DNA of 64,000 bases from VYFG01 sp965221795 (lineage in GTDB: Bacteria; Pseudomonadota; Gammaproteobacteria; Arenicellales; Poriferihabitantaceae). Where the stretch lies: the NCBI GenBank assembly GCA_965221795.1, contig OZ244914.1:620001-684000 (forward strand), read 5' to 3'. The notes beneath the pieces were generated by a model. It was not told the origin of the DNA and did not search any database. It worked only from the letters and a program-made list of their open reading frames with translations. The translations under genes were made by a program, and so were the position numbers. This document shows, piece after piece, positions 21,190 through 29,922 of the stretch. The first letter of the stretch is position 1. Each line of letters opens with the position of its first letter.

Positions 21190-22101
21190 TCAGGGGGGAA
21201 CCAACCCACGGGCAAAGACCTCCGTCGGGGTGCGGTATCCCAGGACCTTACGAAGCCGACGGTGGAGCCGGTCCTCCACTGCCTGCACTTGGGCTGGAGT
21301 CACCTGGCGGAAGTCGGTGCCCTTCGGGAAGTAGTGGCGCACCCGGCCGTTGGTGTGCTCGTTCCGGCCCCGTTCCCAGGAATGGTAGGGGGTGGCGAAG
21401 TAAAAGCCCGCATCGAGCTTCTGTGCGATTTCCCGATGCCTCGCGAACTCCTTGCCGTTATCTGCCGTGCCGGTGTGAACCCGGTCCCGAACCGGCCTCA
21501 TACGCCGGGTGAGCGCCGCGGTCACGGCGGCGGCCGTCTTGCCCTCCACCCACTCCAGGAAGAGGAACTTCGAGCCCCGGTCCACCGCCGATACCAGCGC
21601 CCCCGGGGTCTCGCGCCAATGATCGTATCCAGCTCCCAGTCTCCGATCCGGCTCTTCTCCGCCACCACCGAAGGCCGCTCCGCAAGGTCGACCCGATCGG
21701 GAATGTGCCTACGACCCGCAGGACGCCCCCCGCGCCCGTTCGGCTTCTTGCCCCGACGTCGCCGGCACCGGTACCGCGCCCCTCCGGCCTGCCGGTCGGC
21801 CCGCACCTGCGGGTAGATCCACTCCTGGCCCGCCATCCCTTCGCCCGGCAACCGAACCCAGCCAGCGATCGGCTCCGGGCTCCAGCCTTCCTGCAACCGT
21901 TCTTCCGCGACCGCCCAGCGCTCCGGTGTCATCTTCCGGGGCACCGCCGACACTTCCTGACGGCGGGCCGTGGCCTGGCGGTCGGCCGGTTGGTGCCGGT
22001 AGCCGCGCTGGCCACGGTGGCGCGAGGTCTCGCGCGAGATCGTCGCGGGATCCCGTCCGAGGTCGTGGGCCATCTCCCGTTTCGACAACCCCCTATGCAA
22101 A
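21190..22101 (-). pseudogene. IS30 transposase, frameshifted and split
   Basis: The N-terminal start (MPVGYHHLT) lies at 25013-24958, beyond the inserted element. The main part reads KREMAHDLGRDPATISRETS (helix-turn-helix) and GDWELDTIIGARPRG (first catalytic Asp), then shifts frame near 21590 to GSKFLFLEWVEGKTAAAVTA, TADNGKEFARH (second Asp) and HSWERGRNEHTNG (Glu), ending ARGLVPP. It is inactive because of both the frameshift and the insertion. Confidence 0.9.
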
Positions 22102-22137
22102 GGGAATTATATACTTTGGTCACATTGAGCCGTAAAA

Positions 22138-22299
22138 TCACGACTCGGATTTCACCACCGTAACCGGACGCAACACGGACCAGGCCAGGTTCTCCGGAGT
22201 GGTGTGAATCTTTACCTTTTCCCGTAATTCCTTCCGGCTTGGCTGGTAGGTGTGGGGCTTGATACGGACTTCGGGTTTAACTTGTGGTTTAGGTTTCAT
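22138..22299 (-). CDS. Small cargo protein (YQPSRKEL type), 53 residues
   Basis: Reads MKPKPQVKPEVRIKPHTYQP then SRKELREKVKIHTTPENLAW and ends VLRPVTVVKSES. It lies 14 bp after the endonuclease gene, the last gene before the terminal repeat. A protein with the same layout (TEYQPSRKQLKADLRVSATF ... NPVQV) is encoded at 52829-53020, so it looks like a recurrent cargo partner. Function unknown. Confidence 0.65.
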   Translation of the reverse strand: MKPKPQVKPEVRIKPHTYQPSRKELREKVKIHTTPENLAWSVLRPVTVVKSES

Positions 22300-22313
22300 G
22301 CCGGTCTCCAGAA

Positions 22314-22799
22314 TCAGGATAACTGCCGGACCAGATCCGGCAATTCTTCAATAGGTTTCAAAGTTTCCAGTTTCCGTGTGATCTTGTATGTCACTTCCTG
22401 TGATCGGGCCATATTGACCAGTTTCCCGTATGTACCGGCCAGTACTTCTGCTTTCGGCCACGCATCACATACAATCCTATCCGGACAAACTCCAATCACA
22501 ATAATGTAGGCGTAACTTCGATCCCGGCAGATATGGTTAAACTGAAACGTTCCCTTGCCAAGGGAAGCCGCCTTGACCTCCACCCGGTTCCCTGCAATTT
22601 TCCAGTCGGTCTCGTCGGTTCGGTTACCGTTTTTTACCTTGATTCCGTATTGTCGAAGATAACGGTACACAAACCGCTCTCCGGCTTCTCCCCGGTTGGT
22701 GTTCCCTAGCCAGCGATACGCTTCCATCGGAGTACCACGCCAGATATCATGTTCTGCCAGTTCCCGGACCACCTCGATCATAATTTCCAGTGGAGTCAT
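22314..22799 (-). CDS. PD-(D/E)XK-type restriction endonuclease (putative)
   Basis: A 161-residue protein. The candidate catalytic motif is ETDWKIAGNRVEVKAAS: Asp followed by E-x-K at about residues 65-76. It is preceded by RGEAGERFVYRYLRQYGIKV, a helix common before this core, and followed by TFQFNHICRDRSYAYIIVIG. The start ATG overlaps the methyltransferase stop (ATGA). A nuclease beside a methyltransferase indicates a type II restriction-modification pair; specificity cannot be told. Confidence 0.65.
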   Translation of the reverse strand: MTPLEIMIEVVRELAEHDIWRGTPMEAYRWLGNTNRGEAGERFVYRYLRQYGIKVKNGNRTDETDWKIAGNRVEVKAASLGKGTFQFNHICRDRSYAYIIVIGVCPDRIVCDAWPKAEVLAGTYGKLVNMARSQEVTYKITRKLETLKPIEELPDLVRQLS

Positions 22800-23472
22800 G
22801 GTGCTGTCCAGATATGCCGGTTTTTCCCCGGTTTCCAGAATACCAGAAAATAGGAATGGTTTTTTCGGGCGTGTACCTGTTTGACTACCCGGCTCATACC
22901 GGGCCGGTTCTGACGCATGACAACAAACAGATCCTCAGCAATAAAACCCATTTCCGTGTATTTCTGCATAATTTCCACATGGGTAAACCGCTGCCGGTTG
23001 GAACAGACTTCATCCTGGCACTTGACAATGAAAACCCCACGATCCCGTAATACCCGCCAAGCCTCCTTGCCTCCATCAAAATACAAGTCCAAAACTGCCT
23101 GATGGTACTTGGATTGCGTCTGGTTGCCCGATCCGTTATTGCGATAATGTTTTTCAAACGGCGACTGGCCCCCGTGTGCCGATCCACCGGGGGAATGCAT
23201 ATAGGGGCCACACAATCAATCTGACCGTCTTCATACGGCAACTGGCGGCAATCCACTCCTTCGACAATATCCGAAGCCAGCAACTGGTATTTATGTGCCG
23301 GAATCTTCCGCCAGAATACCCCACGTCCATAGGTAACGTCTGCTACAGCACTTCCTTCGGCCACATACAATCCCAGTATTTCCGGAAAAGCCCGGTCATT
23401 GCTAGCTACAAACGCCGTATGGACAAGGTCATTAGTAGCCTTGCCATTCAGAGCTTTCCGTTTGGTTTCCAT
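22796..23472 (-). pseudogene. DNA methyltransferase, catalytic motif lost by frameshift
   Basis: The N-terminal part (METKRKALNGKATNDLVHTA) contains the SAM-binding motif AVADVTYGRGVFW and runs to DGQIDCVAP, where it leaves frame (about 23205). The other frame continues PYMHSPGGSAHGGQSPFEKH and RVLRDRGVFIVKCQDEV to the stop at 22796. The expected D-P-P-Y catalytic motif falls exactly at the break and only P-Y remains. The partner nuclease frame is intact, so a small deletion killed modification but apparently not restriction, or this is a sequencing error. Confidence 0.75.
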
Positions 23473-23491
23473 ACATTTACCGAATCAACTG

Positions 23492-24478
23492 TCAGTAGGG
23501 AAGTTTCTTTCCTTCCATGTTCCTCACCATCCGGCCCATCTGATCTACTATGTCACAATCCCGGTCATTGTGCCGTCCGGCAAATTCATTGACATACCGG
23601 TTCAGGTGCTTTTCACTCATGTGATGGTAGGTGCCATGGTACCCCCTTTTCAGCATCGCACAAAAGCTCTCGATCCCGTTGGTATGTGCCTGGTCATTGA
23701 CGTACTCACTCACGGAATGACAAACCGTTTCATGGGGATTGGGGATACCCTGATAGCCGCTATGGTCATCCGTGTACACCGGCGTCCAGTATTCCGTCAC
23801 CTCCCCGAGGAATTCATGCAGGTAGGTCTAGCTGGTGGATTCGATCGTCCGGGCCTTGATCTGGTTAGTGGCTCGATCCTTGGCTCCTACAACCGCCGTC
23901 TTGCCTACCGTTCCCCGTCCGGTATTTTTCAGAACTTTCTGCTTGGCATTGGACATATTCTTCCGCTTGCCGCCTATGTAGGTTTCATCTACTTCAACCG
24001 GTCCGTCAAACAGGGGGTTATTGATCTGATAGACTTCACGGATCCGGTGCAACATATACCAAGCGGATTTTTGACTGATCTTCAAATCCCGGTGGAGCTT
24101 CATGCTGGATACCCCCTTGAGGTGGGTAGTGAACAGGTAAATGGCAATGGCCCATTTCCGGTAACCAAGGTTGGACCCTTCCATGATGGACCCCTTCTTT
24201 ACACTGAACATCGGCTTGCCTTCACATTCCCGGCAACGATGGGTCATGCTTTTGTGCTGGATACCACTTTGGACATTGTGCGTACCACAATGCGGGCAGG
24301 TCGGACCGTCGGGCCACATTTCCTCTTCAAACCATTGCCGGGCCGTCTCGTCATCAGGGAACCGGTCAAACAGTTCTACGAGGCTTATGCCTTCTCTATG
24401 ATTCTTTTCGGGTACCTTTGCCATGTCGGTATCTTCTGGTGTTCTTTGAAATGTGACCAAAGTATAACTTTTGGGCAA
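23492..24478 (-). pseudogene. IS1595-family (ISXO2-like) transposase with one amber codon
   Basis: A 328-codon frame broken only by a TAG at about 23828. Before it: the zinc ribbon CPHCGTHNVQSG ... HRCREC, then GPVEVDETYIGGKRKNMSNA (first catalytic Asp region). After it: YLHEFLGEV, VYTDDHSGYQG (second Asp) and AHTNGIESFCAMLKRGYHG (N-G-I-E-S motif). In the second element the homologous codon is AAA (Lys). Without suppression no transposase is made. Confidence 0.85.
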
Positions 24479-24484
24479 ATGGTG

Positions 24485-24817
24485 TCAACTTTTTTCGTCC
24501 ATAAATTTGTTTTTTCTTAGCCACTTTGCAACGCTTGCCACGTTTTCATGGGGAGAAAGCATACTTAAATGCAAATCACCATGAGTGGATCGAAAAATAA
24601 TCTCCCTGTTATCCAAGTACAATCTGTCCGGTTTATATGCGTCTGCACCATCTTTTTTTTCTCGGGCTCTTTTGGCGTTTCCGGTTTGACCTTTTGGTTT
24701 TCCCGTCGATGCTGCCAAGCTGTCCAGGTATGGTGAATGAACCGTAAATCCAATTAACAACAGCCACGCAGCCGTAATCTGCGGCAACCATTCTGCCAAA
24801 ATCTCGTTTACGTCCAT
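24485..24817 (-). CDS. Hypothetical protein inside the IS1595-type element
   Basis: A 110-residue frame starting MDVNEILAEWLPQITAAWLL, with one hydrophobic stretch (AAWLLLIGFTV), a basic middle (AKRAREKKDG) and a C-terminal part HENVASVAKWLRKNKFMDEK. It ends 7 bp before the transposase start and lies within the terminal repeats. I recognise no family. It has no counterpart in the second element. Confidence 0.4.
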   Translation of the reverse strand: MDVNEILAEWLPQITAAWLLLIGFTVHSPYLDSLAASTGKPKGQTGNAKRAREKKDGADAYKPDRLYLDNREIIFRSTHGDLHLSMLSPHENVASVAKWLRKNKFMDEKS

Positions 24818-25129
24818 AAAATGCCCATGCCCCTTAACTACAGCAAACGTAAGGTGAGCAATCCCTTGCCAAAGAAAAACAGATCGAATAAACAGTTCTT
24901 CATTGTACTATACCCCTATCCTCAAATATGACCAAAGTAAATAATTCCCTATGCAAAAGGGCATGAATCTGGCATCGTTCGGCATGGGTCAGGTGGTGGT
25001 AACCTACGGGCATGGCAATCCTCCGTTCGTGATCAACCGAGATGGTTGGCCATCATCTGGCCCACCGCAAGCTTTTCACCTCGCCAGCCAGCGGCTTAGG
25101 GGGTGTCGCACTTCACACTGGGAAAGGGG

Positions 25130-25738
25130 TTGAAAAACCGGTCGGCAATCGTTAGGATAGGAAGATGAATGCATCCAGTAACCGGGATCTGGAAACCCGG
25201 ATCCGGAAAGTTGAAGAACAGCATCAGGAACGGGCGAAAGAGATCGCCATTCTGGAGGAACGCATGAATACCAAATCTGCCGAAAACGAATCTGCTCTGG
25301 ACCGGTTGCGGGCCGACATGGCCAACTGGAAGACCGACATGGCCAAACGGGAAAATCGACTCCTTCTCGCCATGCTCGGCGGGATCGCGGCGGCCACTGC
25401 GATCCTGGGCGTGCTGATCGCCGGAATCCCCGCGGCATAACTACCGCCGCCAGCAGGCGGCGCAACCAGACCACTTCTGATATCCGCTAAAGTCCGGATA
25501 TTGTGTTGTCTCTGGGCTTGATCGCGGCGGCTGGTGGTTCCAATCTGGTGTACTGCGTCCCTCATTCACCATGCAATGTATGAATTGTGCGATGCGGTTG
25601 GAGACATCGCTGGATCCCTGTGTCTTATATGATCGTACCTACTCGCCCCCCTGTTGAGTGCGAGCAGTGCTGTCCGGTGCTGATGCGGTATTTTATAAAA
25701 AATGCCGCCTACTTAGTGGAGTAACATAGTTTTAATGT
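25130..25738 (+). repeat. Small-protein module, copy 2 of the direct repeat
   Basis: Matches 20292-20921 almost base for base but lacks one 21-bp unit. It starts exactly at the IS30 terminal GGGG and ends exactly at a second IS30 end (CCCC at 25739). The boundary precision suggests duplication through IS30 ends. Confidence 0.92.
25165..25440 (+). CDS. Small coiled-coil protein with C-terminal membrane anchor (copy 2)
   Basis: A 91-residue protein identical to the one at 20327 except that MANWKTD occurs once instead of twice. It has the same C-terminal hydrophobic segment ending AGIPAA. The CCGCCGCCAGCAGGCGGCG hairpin begins four bases after the stop and may terminate transcription, although no T-run follows. 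Confidence 0.7.
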   Translation: MNASSNRDLETRIRKVEEQHQERAKEIAILEERMNTKSAENESALDRLRADMANWKTDMAKRENRLLLAMLGGIAAATAILGVLIAGIPAA

Positions 25739-25776
25739 CCCCCTTCCCAGTGTGAAGTGCAACACCCCCTAAGCCG
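25739..25776. mobile_element. IS30 terminal fragment
   Basis: CCCCCTTCCCAGTGTGAAGT followed by GCAACACCCCCTAAGCCG matches the left end of the IS30 at 55282 and then stops abruptly. It directly abuts repeat copy 2. Confidence 0.85.
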
Positions 25777-25965
25777 CGTCCGAATTATTACGACTTAATA
25801 TTGCCGTAGCGTTTTTGTTTGGTGGGGCTCTCTATATTATTGGGGCTTTGGTTATCAAAGGTAAATGGGATAACGCGGTTGCCTTGTTTAATCTTGGTTC
25901 CAGTAGCGACAGGGATCGTTGCTTTCTGGTTCGGGGGTCGAGGTGGGAACAATAAGAAAAACTGA
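25777..25965 (+). pseudogene. Small membrane-protein remnant
   Basis: Plus-strand fragments FLFGGALYIIGALVIKGKWD and, in another frame, LVPVATGIVAFWFGGRGGNN join as two transmembrane stretches if a frameshift near 25900 is allowed. The 5' end is cut by the IS30 fragment. No family assigned. Confidence 0.3.
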
Positions 25966-26036
25966 AATGAAAAATAGCATACAAACAAAGATCAACATCT
26001 GATTATTTTGTATTGGAACGGAAAATGTTGCCATTG

Positions 26037-26279
26037 TCAGTTTCCAACGCACATGGTGTAAATCCCCAAAGAGACAGGCGATTCACCAATCGTTTTAATG
26101 GCAAAATGACCAATACCAAAACGATGGCATCCCTTTTGATAGGCGTCATAATGATCATTGTAAATCGAATCCAACTTCCCGTCATGCATTAGGGCGGTTT
26201 TCCCCAGATTTTCCCGCTCCAACTCTTCCTTGATTTTTTCGTAAGCCTCTAGGTTTTTTTGCATTTCCTGAGTAAACAT
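26037..26279 (-). CDS. DUF5678-like small protein
   Basis: An 80-residue protein. It starts MFTQEMQKNLEAYEKIKEEL and contains GKTALMHDGKLDSIYNDHYD followed by AYQKGCHRFGIGHFAIKTIG. This layout (helix, then G-K-x-A-L/V-x-x-x-G-K, then an acidic AY-G-x-x-F-G motif) resembles DUF5678 proteins. The C-terminal YTMCVGN is followed by TGACA-ATG, starting a gene MATFSVPIQ that is soon truncated. Such proteins often precede retropepsin-like proteases; a truncated pair of that kind also lies at 62.5-63.0 kb. Confidence 0.55.
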   Translation of the reverse strand: MFTQEMQKNLEAYEKIKEELERENLGKTALMHDGKLDSIYNDHYDAYQKGCHRFGIGHFAIKTIGESPVSLGIYTMCVGN

Positions 26280-26437
26280 GGTCGCCTCTAATCTTGAAAT
26301 GTAATTTGTCAGTTTACCATGCAGATCGTTTCTTGTCAGTCAAACATACATCAAGCCTTTTCCTTTGACGCCTTCCAGCATAATGCTGGCCCGCTCCGGA
26401 TTTTCAATCCCATGGGCTACCTGGTGGTTATACCTTT

Positions 26438-26935
26438 ATGGAGCGGTCGTTGAGCCTGCTTGACGGGGGCGGCACTCTCGGCTTCCTCTGTGCCGATCGC
26501 TGGATGAAGAATCGCTATGACGGCCCCTTGCGCCGGATGGTGGCCGAAGGCTATCACCTCAAGGCCTACGTGGACATGACCGACACCCCGGCTTTTCATA
26601 CCGACGTGATCGCCTATCCCGCCATTACGGTGATCACGAGGGAGCCATCCGGCAAGACCCGCATTGCCCACCGTCCGCCCATCGACCGGCAGGCCCTGAA
26701 AGTCCTGGCCAGGGAGATGCGGGCCGAAAGTCCGCCGGCCGCCAATGGATCGGTCATAGAAATGGCCGCGGTGATGGTGGGTGCCCAGCCCTGGATCCTG
26801 GAATCGCCGGCCCGGCTGGGACTCGTTCGGCGGCTGGAGCAGGAGTTCCCGGCCATTGAGCAGGTCGGCTGCAAGGTGGCATCGGCGTGGCGACCGGTGC
26901 GGACCAAGCCTTTATTGGACCGTTCCATGACCTGG
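26438..26935 (+). pseudogene. Eco57I-type DNA methyltransferase fragment
   Basis: Residues SLSLLDGGGTLGFLCADRWM, KNRYDGPLRRMVAEGYHLKA and DTPAFHTDVIAYPAITVITR match the region downstream of the catalytic motif in Eco57I/type IIG-like methyltransferases. The N-terminal SAM and NPPY motifs are missing upstream. The frame runs past 26935 into sequence shared with an integrase fragment at ~57640, so the gene was cut at both ends. Confidence 0.6.
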
Positions 26936-27024
26936 ATGTGCTGGCCGGCATGCCGGCCTCCCATGCGGGCGGCCCCGCCTGATCCTCGCTGGACGCGGCC
27001 GGCCGCGAGCGGTGGGGGCGGGAC

Positions 27025-27589
27025 GGAATCAACTGCACCTGGACGCAGCCGGAACCGGACCGGATGCGCCGCCGGCAGGCGGCGGCAGTCGTTTAATTCG
27101 TTGGCATGCCGACCAGGGCCAGAAACGCAAAGCCTGCGCCCAGGACGGCTATTGTTACCGCGATCTGGGCGATCCCGAATCCGACCGTCCAGCGCAGGTT
27201 GTCCTTGTCGCGCCTGGCCATGTCGGTCTTCCAGTTAGCCATGTCGGTCTTCCAGTTAGCCATGTCGGCCCGCAACCGATCCAGCGCCGACTCATTTTCA
27301 GCCTGTTTCGTGTTCATCTTCTCCTCCAGAACGGCGATTTCTTTCGCCCGCTCCTGGTTTTGTTCTTTCAGTTCCAGGAACTGTCTCTCCAGATCCTGAT
27401 CCGTGGATTCTGCCATGTTCCGATCCTATCCGATCGTTGCCGGGGTTTTCAAGTCCAGTAAGGAAACCCGTCTGTGCTGGCCAGTACCTTGACATAGATT
27501 TCTTTACCCGGTTTCCTTACTGCAGATGATCCGTCTCAAGGACGGTTCCTGCCGGGTCTTCAGATTGTAAAACAAACGCACGCTTTGTT
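27025..27589 (-). repeat. ~560-bp module repeated at 57805-58369
   Basis: From ATCAACTGCACCTGGACGCA to CAAACGCACGCTTTGTT the sequence is the same as 57808-58370 apart from isolated bases. It holds a small coiled-coil gene on the minus strand, its leader, and a hairpin GTAAGGAAACCCG / CGGGTTTCCTTAC around 27455-27515. Sequences on both sides differ between the two copies. Confidence 0.9.
27093..27416 (-). CDS. Small coiled-coil protein with C-terminal membrane anchor (copy 3)
   Basis: A 107-residue protein: MAESTDQDLERQFLELKEQN, then EVxxLEEKMNTKQAENESAL-type coiled coil, two MANWKTD heptads, and a C-terminal hydrophobic segment (WTVGFGIAQIAVTIAVLGAG) ending VGMPTN. The anchor differs from the AGIPAA type, so there are two subfamilies. 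The leader CTTGAAAACCCCGGCAACGA then TCGGATAGGATCGGAAC before ATG resembles that of the other copies. Confidence 0.7.
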   Translation of the reverse strand: MAESTDQDLERQFLELKEQNQERAKEIAVLEEKMNTKQAENESALDRLRADMANWKTDMANWKTDMARRDKDNLRWTVGFGIAQIAVTIAVLGAGFAFLALVGMPTN

Positions 27590-27939
27590 GACTGGACTGG
27601 CCGCGTGGCCCCGGCCAGCAGGGCCCTTGTTTTCGGTCCAGCCGGGGATTCTCGGCAGCACAGCCTGCAGGCAAACCCGATGGCGGCCCGAGGCCGAGAG
27701 TGGACACGCCGACACCGTTTTCGATCTGGTTGACCAGATACAGGGACAAGGAAGGCATCGTTCAGCGGCAGCCCTTGGCCATGTAGCCAGTTATCCACCC
27801 TCTCGATGGCGCAGCCGTAGGCCCGCCTGGTGTTTTCACTGATCGATTCCGCCGCCATTGCGGTGGCGAAATCCAGTTCCGAAAGATGCCGAGGCACCGG
27901 GCATCCGGCTTCTATACCTGCAGCCACGCTTGCTGTCAT
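27517..27939 (-). pseudogene. Tyrosine recombinase N-terminal fragment
   Basis: The start reads LSELDFATAMAAESISENTR then RAYGCAIERVDNWLHGQGLP, a SAM-like core-binding domain of phage-type integrases. The frame shifts near 27750 (alternative frame SLYLVNQIENGVGVSTLGLG) and ends at the repeat module. No catalytic domain is present here; a C-terminal integrase fragment occurs at 57.4-57.8 kb beside the other copy of the module. Confidence 0.6.
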
Positions 27940-28033
27940 GTCAGTTTTTCTTTAGAGTTCATTATTCATCTCCTCAATTAGTCGATTCTTCGGCTCAACC
28001 GCATATACCGAGCCAACTTTTAGTCAGGGTCGA

Positions 28034-28549
28034 CTACATACAATATGCGATCAGCACCTGGCGAGTATCTGGTGTCACTCGGTCCACCTCCATGGCCAAA
28101 GCCTTGTCTACCGGCATGAATTGGACCGACACCACCTCTTCCGGTTGTAGCCGGAAGGGTCCTTCATGGACACAGGAATAGACCTGCCCCCAGTTCCGGT
28201 TATGGACCCGAGCGTTGAGGTCATCGTAAAACAGGGCAAAATGCCCCACCAGTTCTGACCGGACCCCTAACTCTTCTTCCAGTTCCCGACTGGCCGAAAG
28301 GTCATACGTTTCCCCCTCTTGGACAATCCCGCCTGCTGCCAGATCAAAATATCCGGGACACCAGTCCTTGGTATCTGAACGCTTCTGGACCAGAAGGTCA
28401 CCGGCCCGATTGAAGACGAGGATATACGTCACCCGGTAGGTATATCCCTGCCCCTTCACTACGCCTCTCGGCAGATGGCCGACCTCATGATCAGCCAAGT
28501 CCACAATCGTGACACTTTCGGGAGGACTTTTTTGACAGATGACATCCAT
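28034..28549 (-). CDS. Nudix hydrolase (YfcD-like)
   Basis: About 171 residues from the ATG at 28549 (MDVICQKSPPESVTIVDLAD); the frame opens 17 codons earlier. The Nudix box reads GGIVQEGETYDLSASRELEE then ELGV, matching GX5EX7REUXEEXGU. The N-terminal part ADHEVGHLPRGVVKGQGYTY and YILVFNRAGDLLVQKRS resembles E. coli YfcD and IPP-isomerase-like Nudix proteins. Substrate unknown. Confidence 0.85.
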   Translation of the reverse strand: MDVICQKSPPESVTIVDLADHEVGHLPRGVVKGQGYTYRVTYILVFNRAGDLLVQKRSDTKDWCPGYFDLAAGGIVQEGETYDLSASRELEEELGVRSELVGHFALFYDDLNARVHNRNWGQVYSCVHEGPFRLQPEEVVSVQFMPVDKALAMEVDRVTPDTRQVLIAYCM

Positions 28550-29046
28550 TATGTGAATTCGGCTGGTTGTCTCTGCGCCGTACAAATGAGAGATTCGCAT
28601 ACTGACAGACCACCGCCAACCTCCCTGTTACGATCACCAAAGGACATAGCCGATGCCGATTGCCGTAACTTCGAGGAACGGCTATTGATCCCCCTCCCGA
28701 GGCATTCCCGCAATTTCTTCGCGACAAAACCGACGGTGGGCGCAGGAATTGCGGCTCGCTCCACGGCCCCAGCAGGAAAGAAGGTGACTGCAGTGACACC
28801 GAATTGGAGCCGCCAGCGGAACCGGGGTCGTGGGGCCGGAACACTCATCAGATTTGTATTTTCAGGTAATTTCAGACTATTCTTGTTCGGCACATCCGTA
28901 TCGACACCACCATGTTTCCAGCGGGAACGGTACAAAAGGATCACGCCACCACTATATTGTATTTTCGACATGAGGGTCAAACTGAGCGACAGTCCACCAA
29001 TCTGCGAACAAGTCAGACCTGCATCCTGTGTCTGGGCCACTTTACC
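28550..29046. other. Intergenic stretch without a recognised gene
   Basis: Long frames exist on both strands (for example 28549-29040 minus) but with no family resemblance, no clear ribosome-binding site and a composition unlike the neighbours. It separates the divergently transcribed Nudix and TSUP genes, so it must contain their promoters. I see no repeat ends. Confidence 0.4.
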
Positions 29047-29799
29047 ATGACAGATCCCGGAACGATGGCATCAATCGCCATCATCTTTTTGCTCGCAGGA
29101 ATGGTCAAGGGAGTGGTAGGGATGGGCTTGCCCGCGGTGAGTCTGGGACTGCTGACCGCTACCTTTGACCTGACCATCGCCATGGCACTGATGATCATAC
29201 CCTCTTTTGCAACCAATCTCCTGCAAGCAACCCATGGAGGTCATGGTCTCATGCTGATCGGCAGATTATGGCCGTTTCTCACCATTGCCGCTATTACCGT
29301 CTGGGTCGGCACGCAAGTACTCACAACCATTGATTTGACCTTGCTCTCCGGACTTCTTGGCCTACTGCTGGTGGTGTATGCAGTGCAGGGTTTGCTCGGG
29401 CCCGGGATATCCATTCCACGTCGCTGGCAGATCTGGACCGGACCGGTTTTCGGGGCGACCAATGGTATTCTCACCGGCATGACCGGTTCGTTTGTGGTTC
29501 CCGGAGTCCTGTATCTGCAAGCAATTGGCCTCTGTCGAGAGGCCCTGATACAGGCGATGGGCATCCTGTTTACCGTCTCGACCATTGCACTGGCCCTGTG
29601 CCTGCAGGGACGCAATCTGCTGAACGCAGAATTGGGACTGACCTCAGGAGCCGCTCTCATCCCGGCATTTCTTGGTATGGCTATCGGGCAAGCGGTACGC
29701 CGGCAACTTTCCGAGTCCAGTTTTCGCCGGATTTTCTTCCATGCAATCCTGATATTGGGAATCTACATCCTGTTCATGATGGCCACGGACCTGCGCTAG
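29047..29799 (+). CDS. TSUP-family (TauE/SafE) membrane transporter
   Basis: About 250 residues from the ATG at 29047 (MTDPGTMASIAIIFLLAGMV). Duplicated TauE/SafE motifs are visible: KGVVGMGLPAVSLGLL at about residues 20-35 and GATNGILTGMTGSFVVPGVL at about residue 140. Seven to eight hydrophobic segments follow. The family exports sulfite, sulfoacetate or related organic anions; substrate not inferable. Confidence 0.85.
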   Translation: MTDPGTMASIAIIFLLAGMVKGVVGMGLPAVSLGLLTATFDLTIAMALMIIPSFATNLLQATHGGHGLMLIGRLWPFLTIAAITVWVGTQVLTTIDLTLLSGLLGLLLVVYAVQGLLGPGISIPRRWQIWTGPVFGATNGILTGMTGSFVVPGVLYLQAIGLCREALIQAMGILFTVSTIALALCLQGRNLLNAELGLTSGAALIPAFLGMAIGQAVRRQLSESSFRRIFFHAILILGIYILFMMATDLR

Positions 29800-29922
29800 C
29801 ATAATGGCATGGAAACCGTGTTGGGGACGCGGCATATCAGGCACTCCATAACTCCATCGCCCTATATCTTGCGATGCATGCCTGAAGAGCATTTCCATGT
29901 ACCCAATCGTCCTGGATCGCGT

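Larger units (their letters stand above)
22102..24949 (-). mobile_element. IS1595-type element carrying a restriction-modification operon
   Basis: Terminal inverted repeats are GGGAATTATATACTTTGGTC (22102) and, complementary, GGGAATTATTTACTTTGGTC (24949). An 8-bp direct repeat TATGCAAA flanks it at 22094-22101 and 24950-24957, inside an IS30. Length is 2848 bp. Contents in transcription order on the minus strand are a 110-aa hypothetical, transposase (amber), methyltransferase (frameshifted), a PD-(D/E)XK-type endonuclease and a 53-aa small protein. Cargo-bearing members are known in the IS1595 family. Confidence 0.88.
20922..25129 (-). mobile_element. IS30-family element, interrupted by an IS1595-type element
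   Basis: The ends are CCCCGGGACCAGTCCGAAGT (20922 on) and, complementary, CCCCTTTCCCAGTGTGAAGT (25129 inward), matching the ends of the intact IS30 at 55282-56629. An IS1595-type element sits at 22102-24949 with an 8-bp duplication. Copies of the 0.6-kb module flank both sides. Confidence 0.85.

Noticed and set aside
28549..29040. 163-codon minus-strand frame between Nudix and TSUP
   Set aside because: No start signal, no recognisable family, low-quality composition; treated as intergenic.
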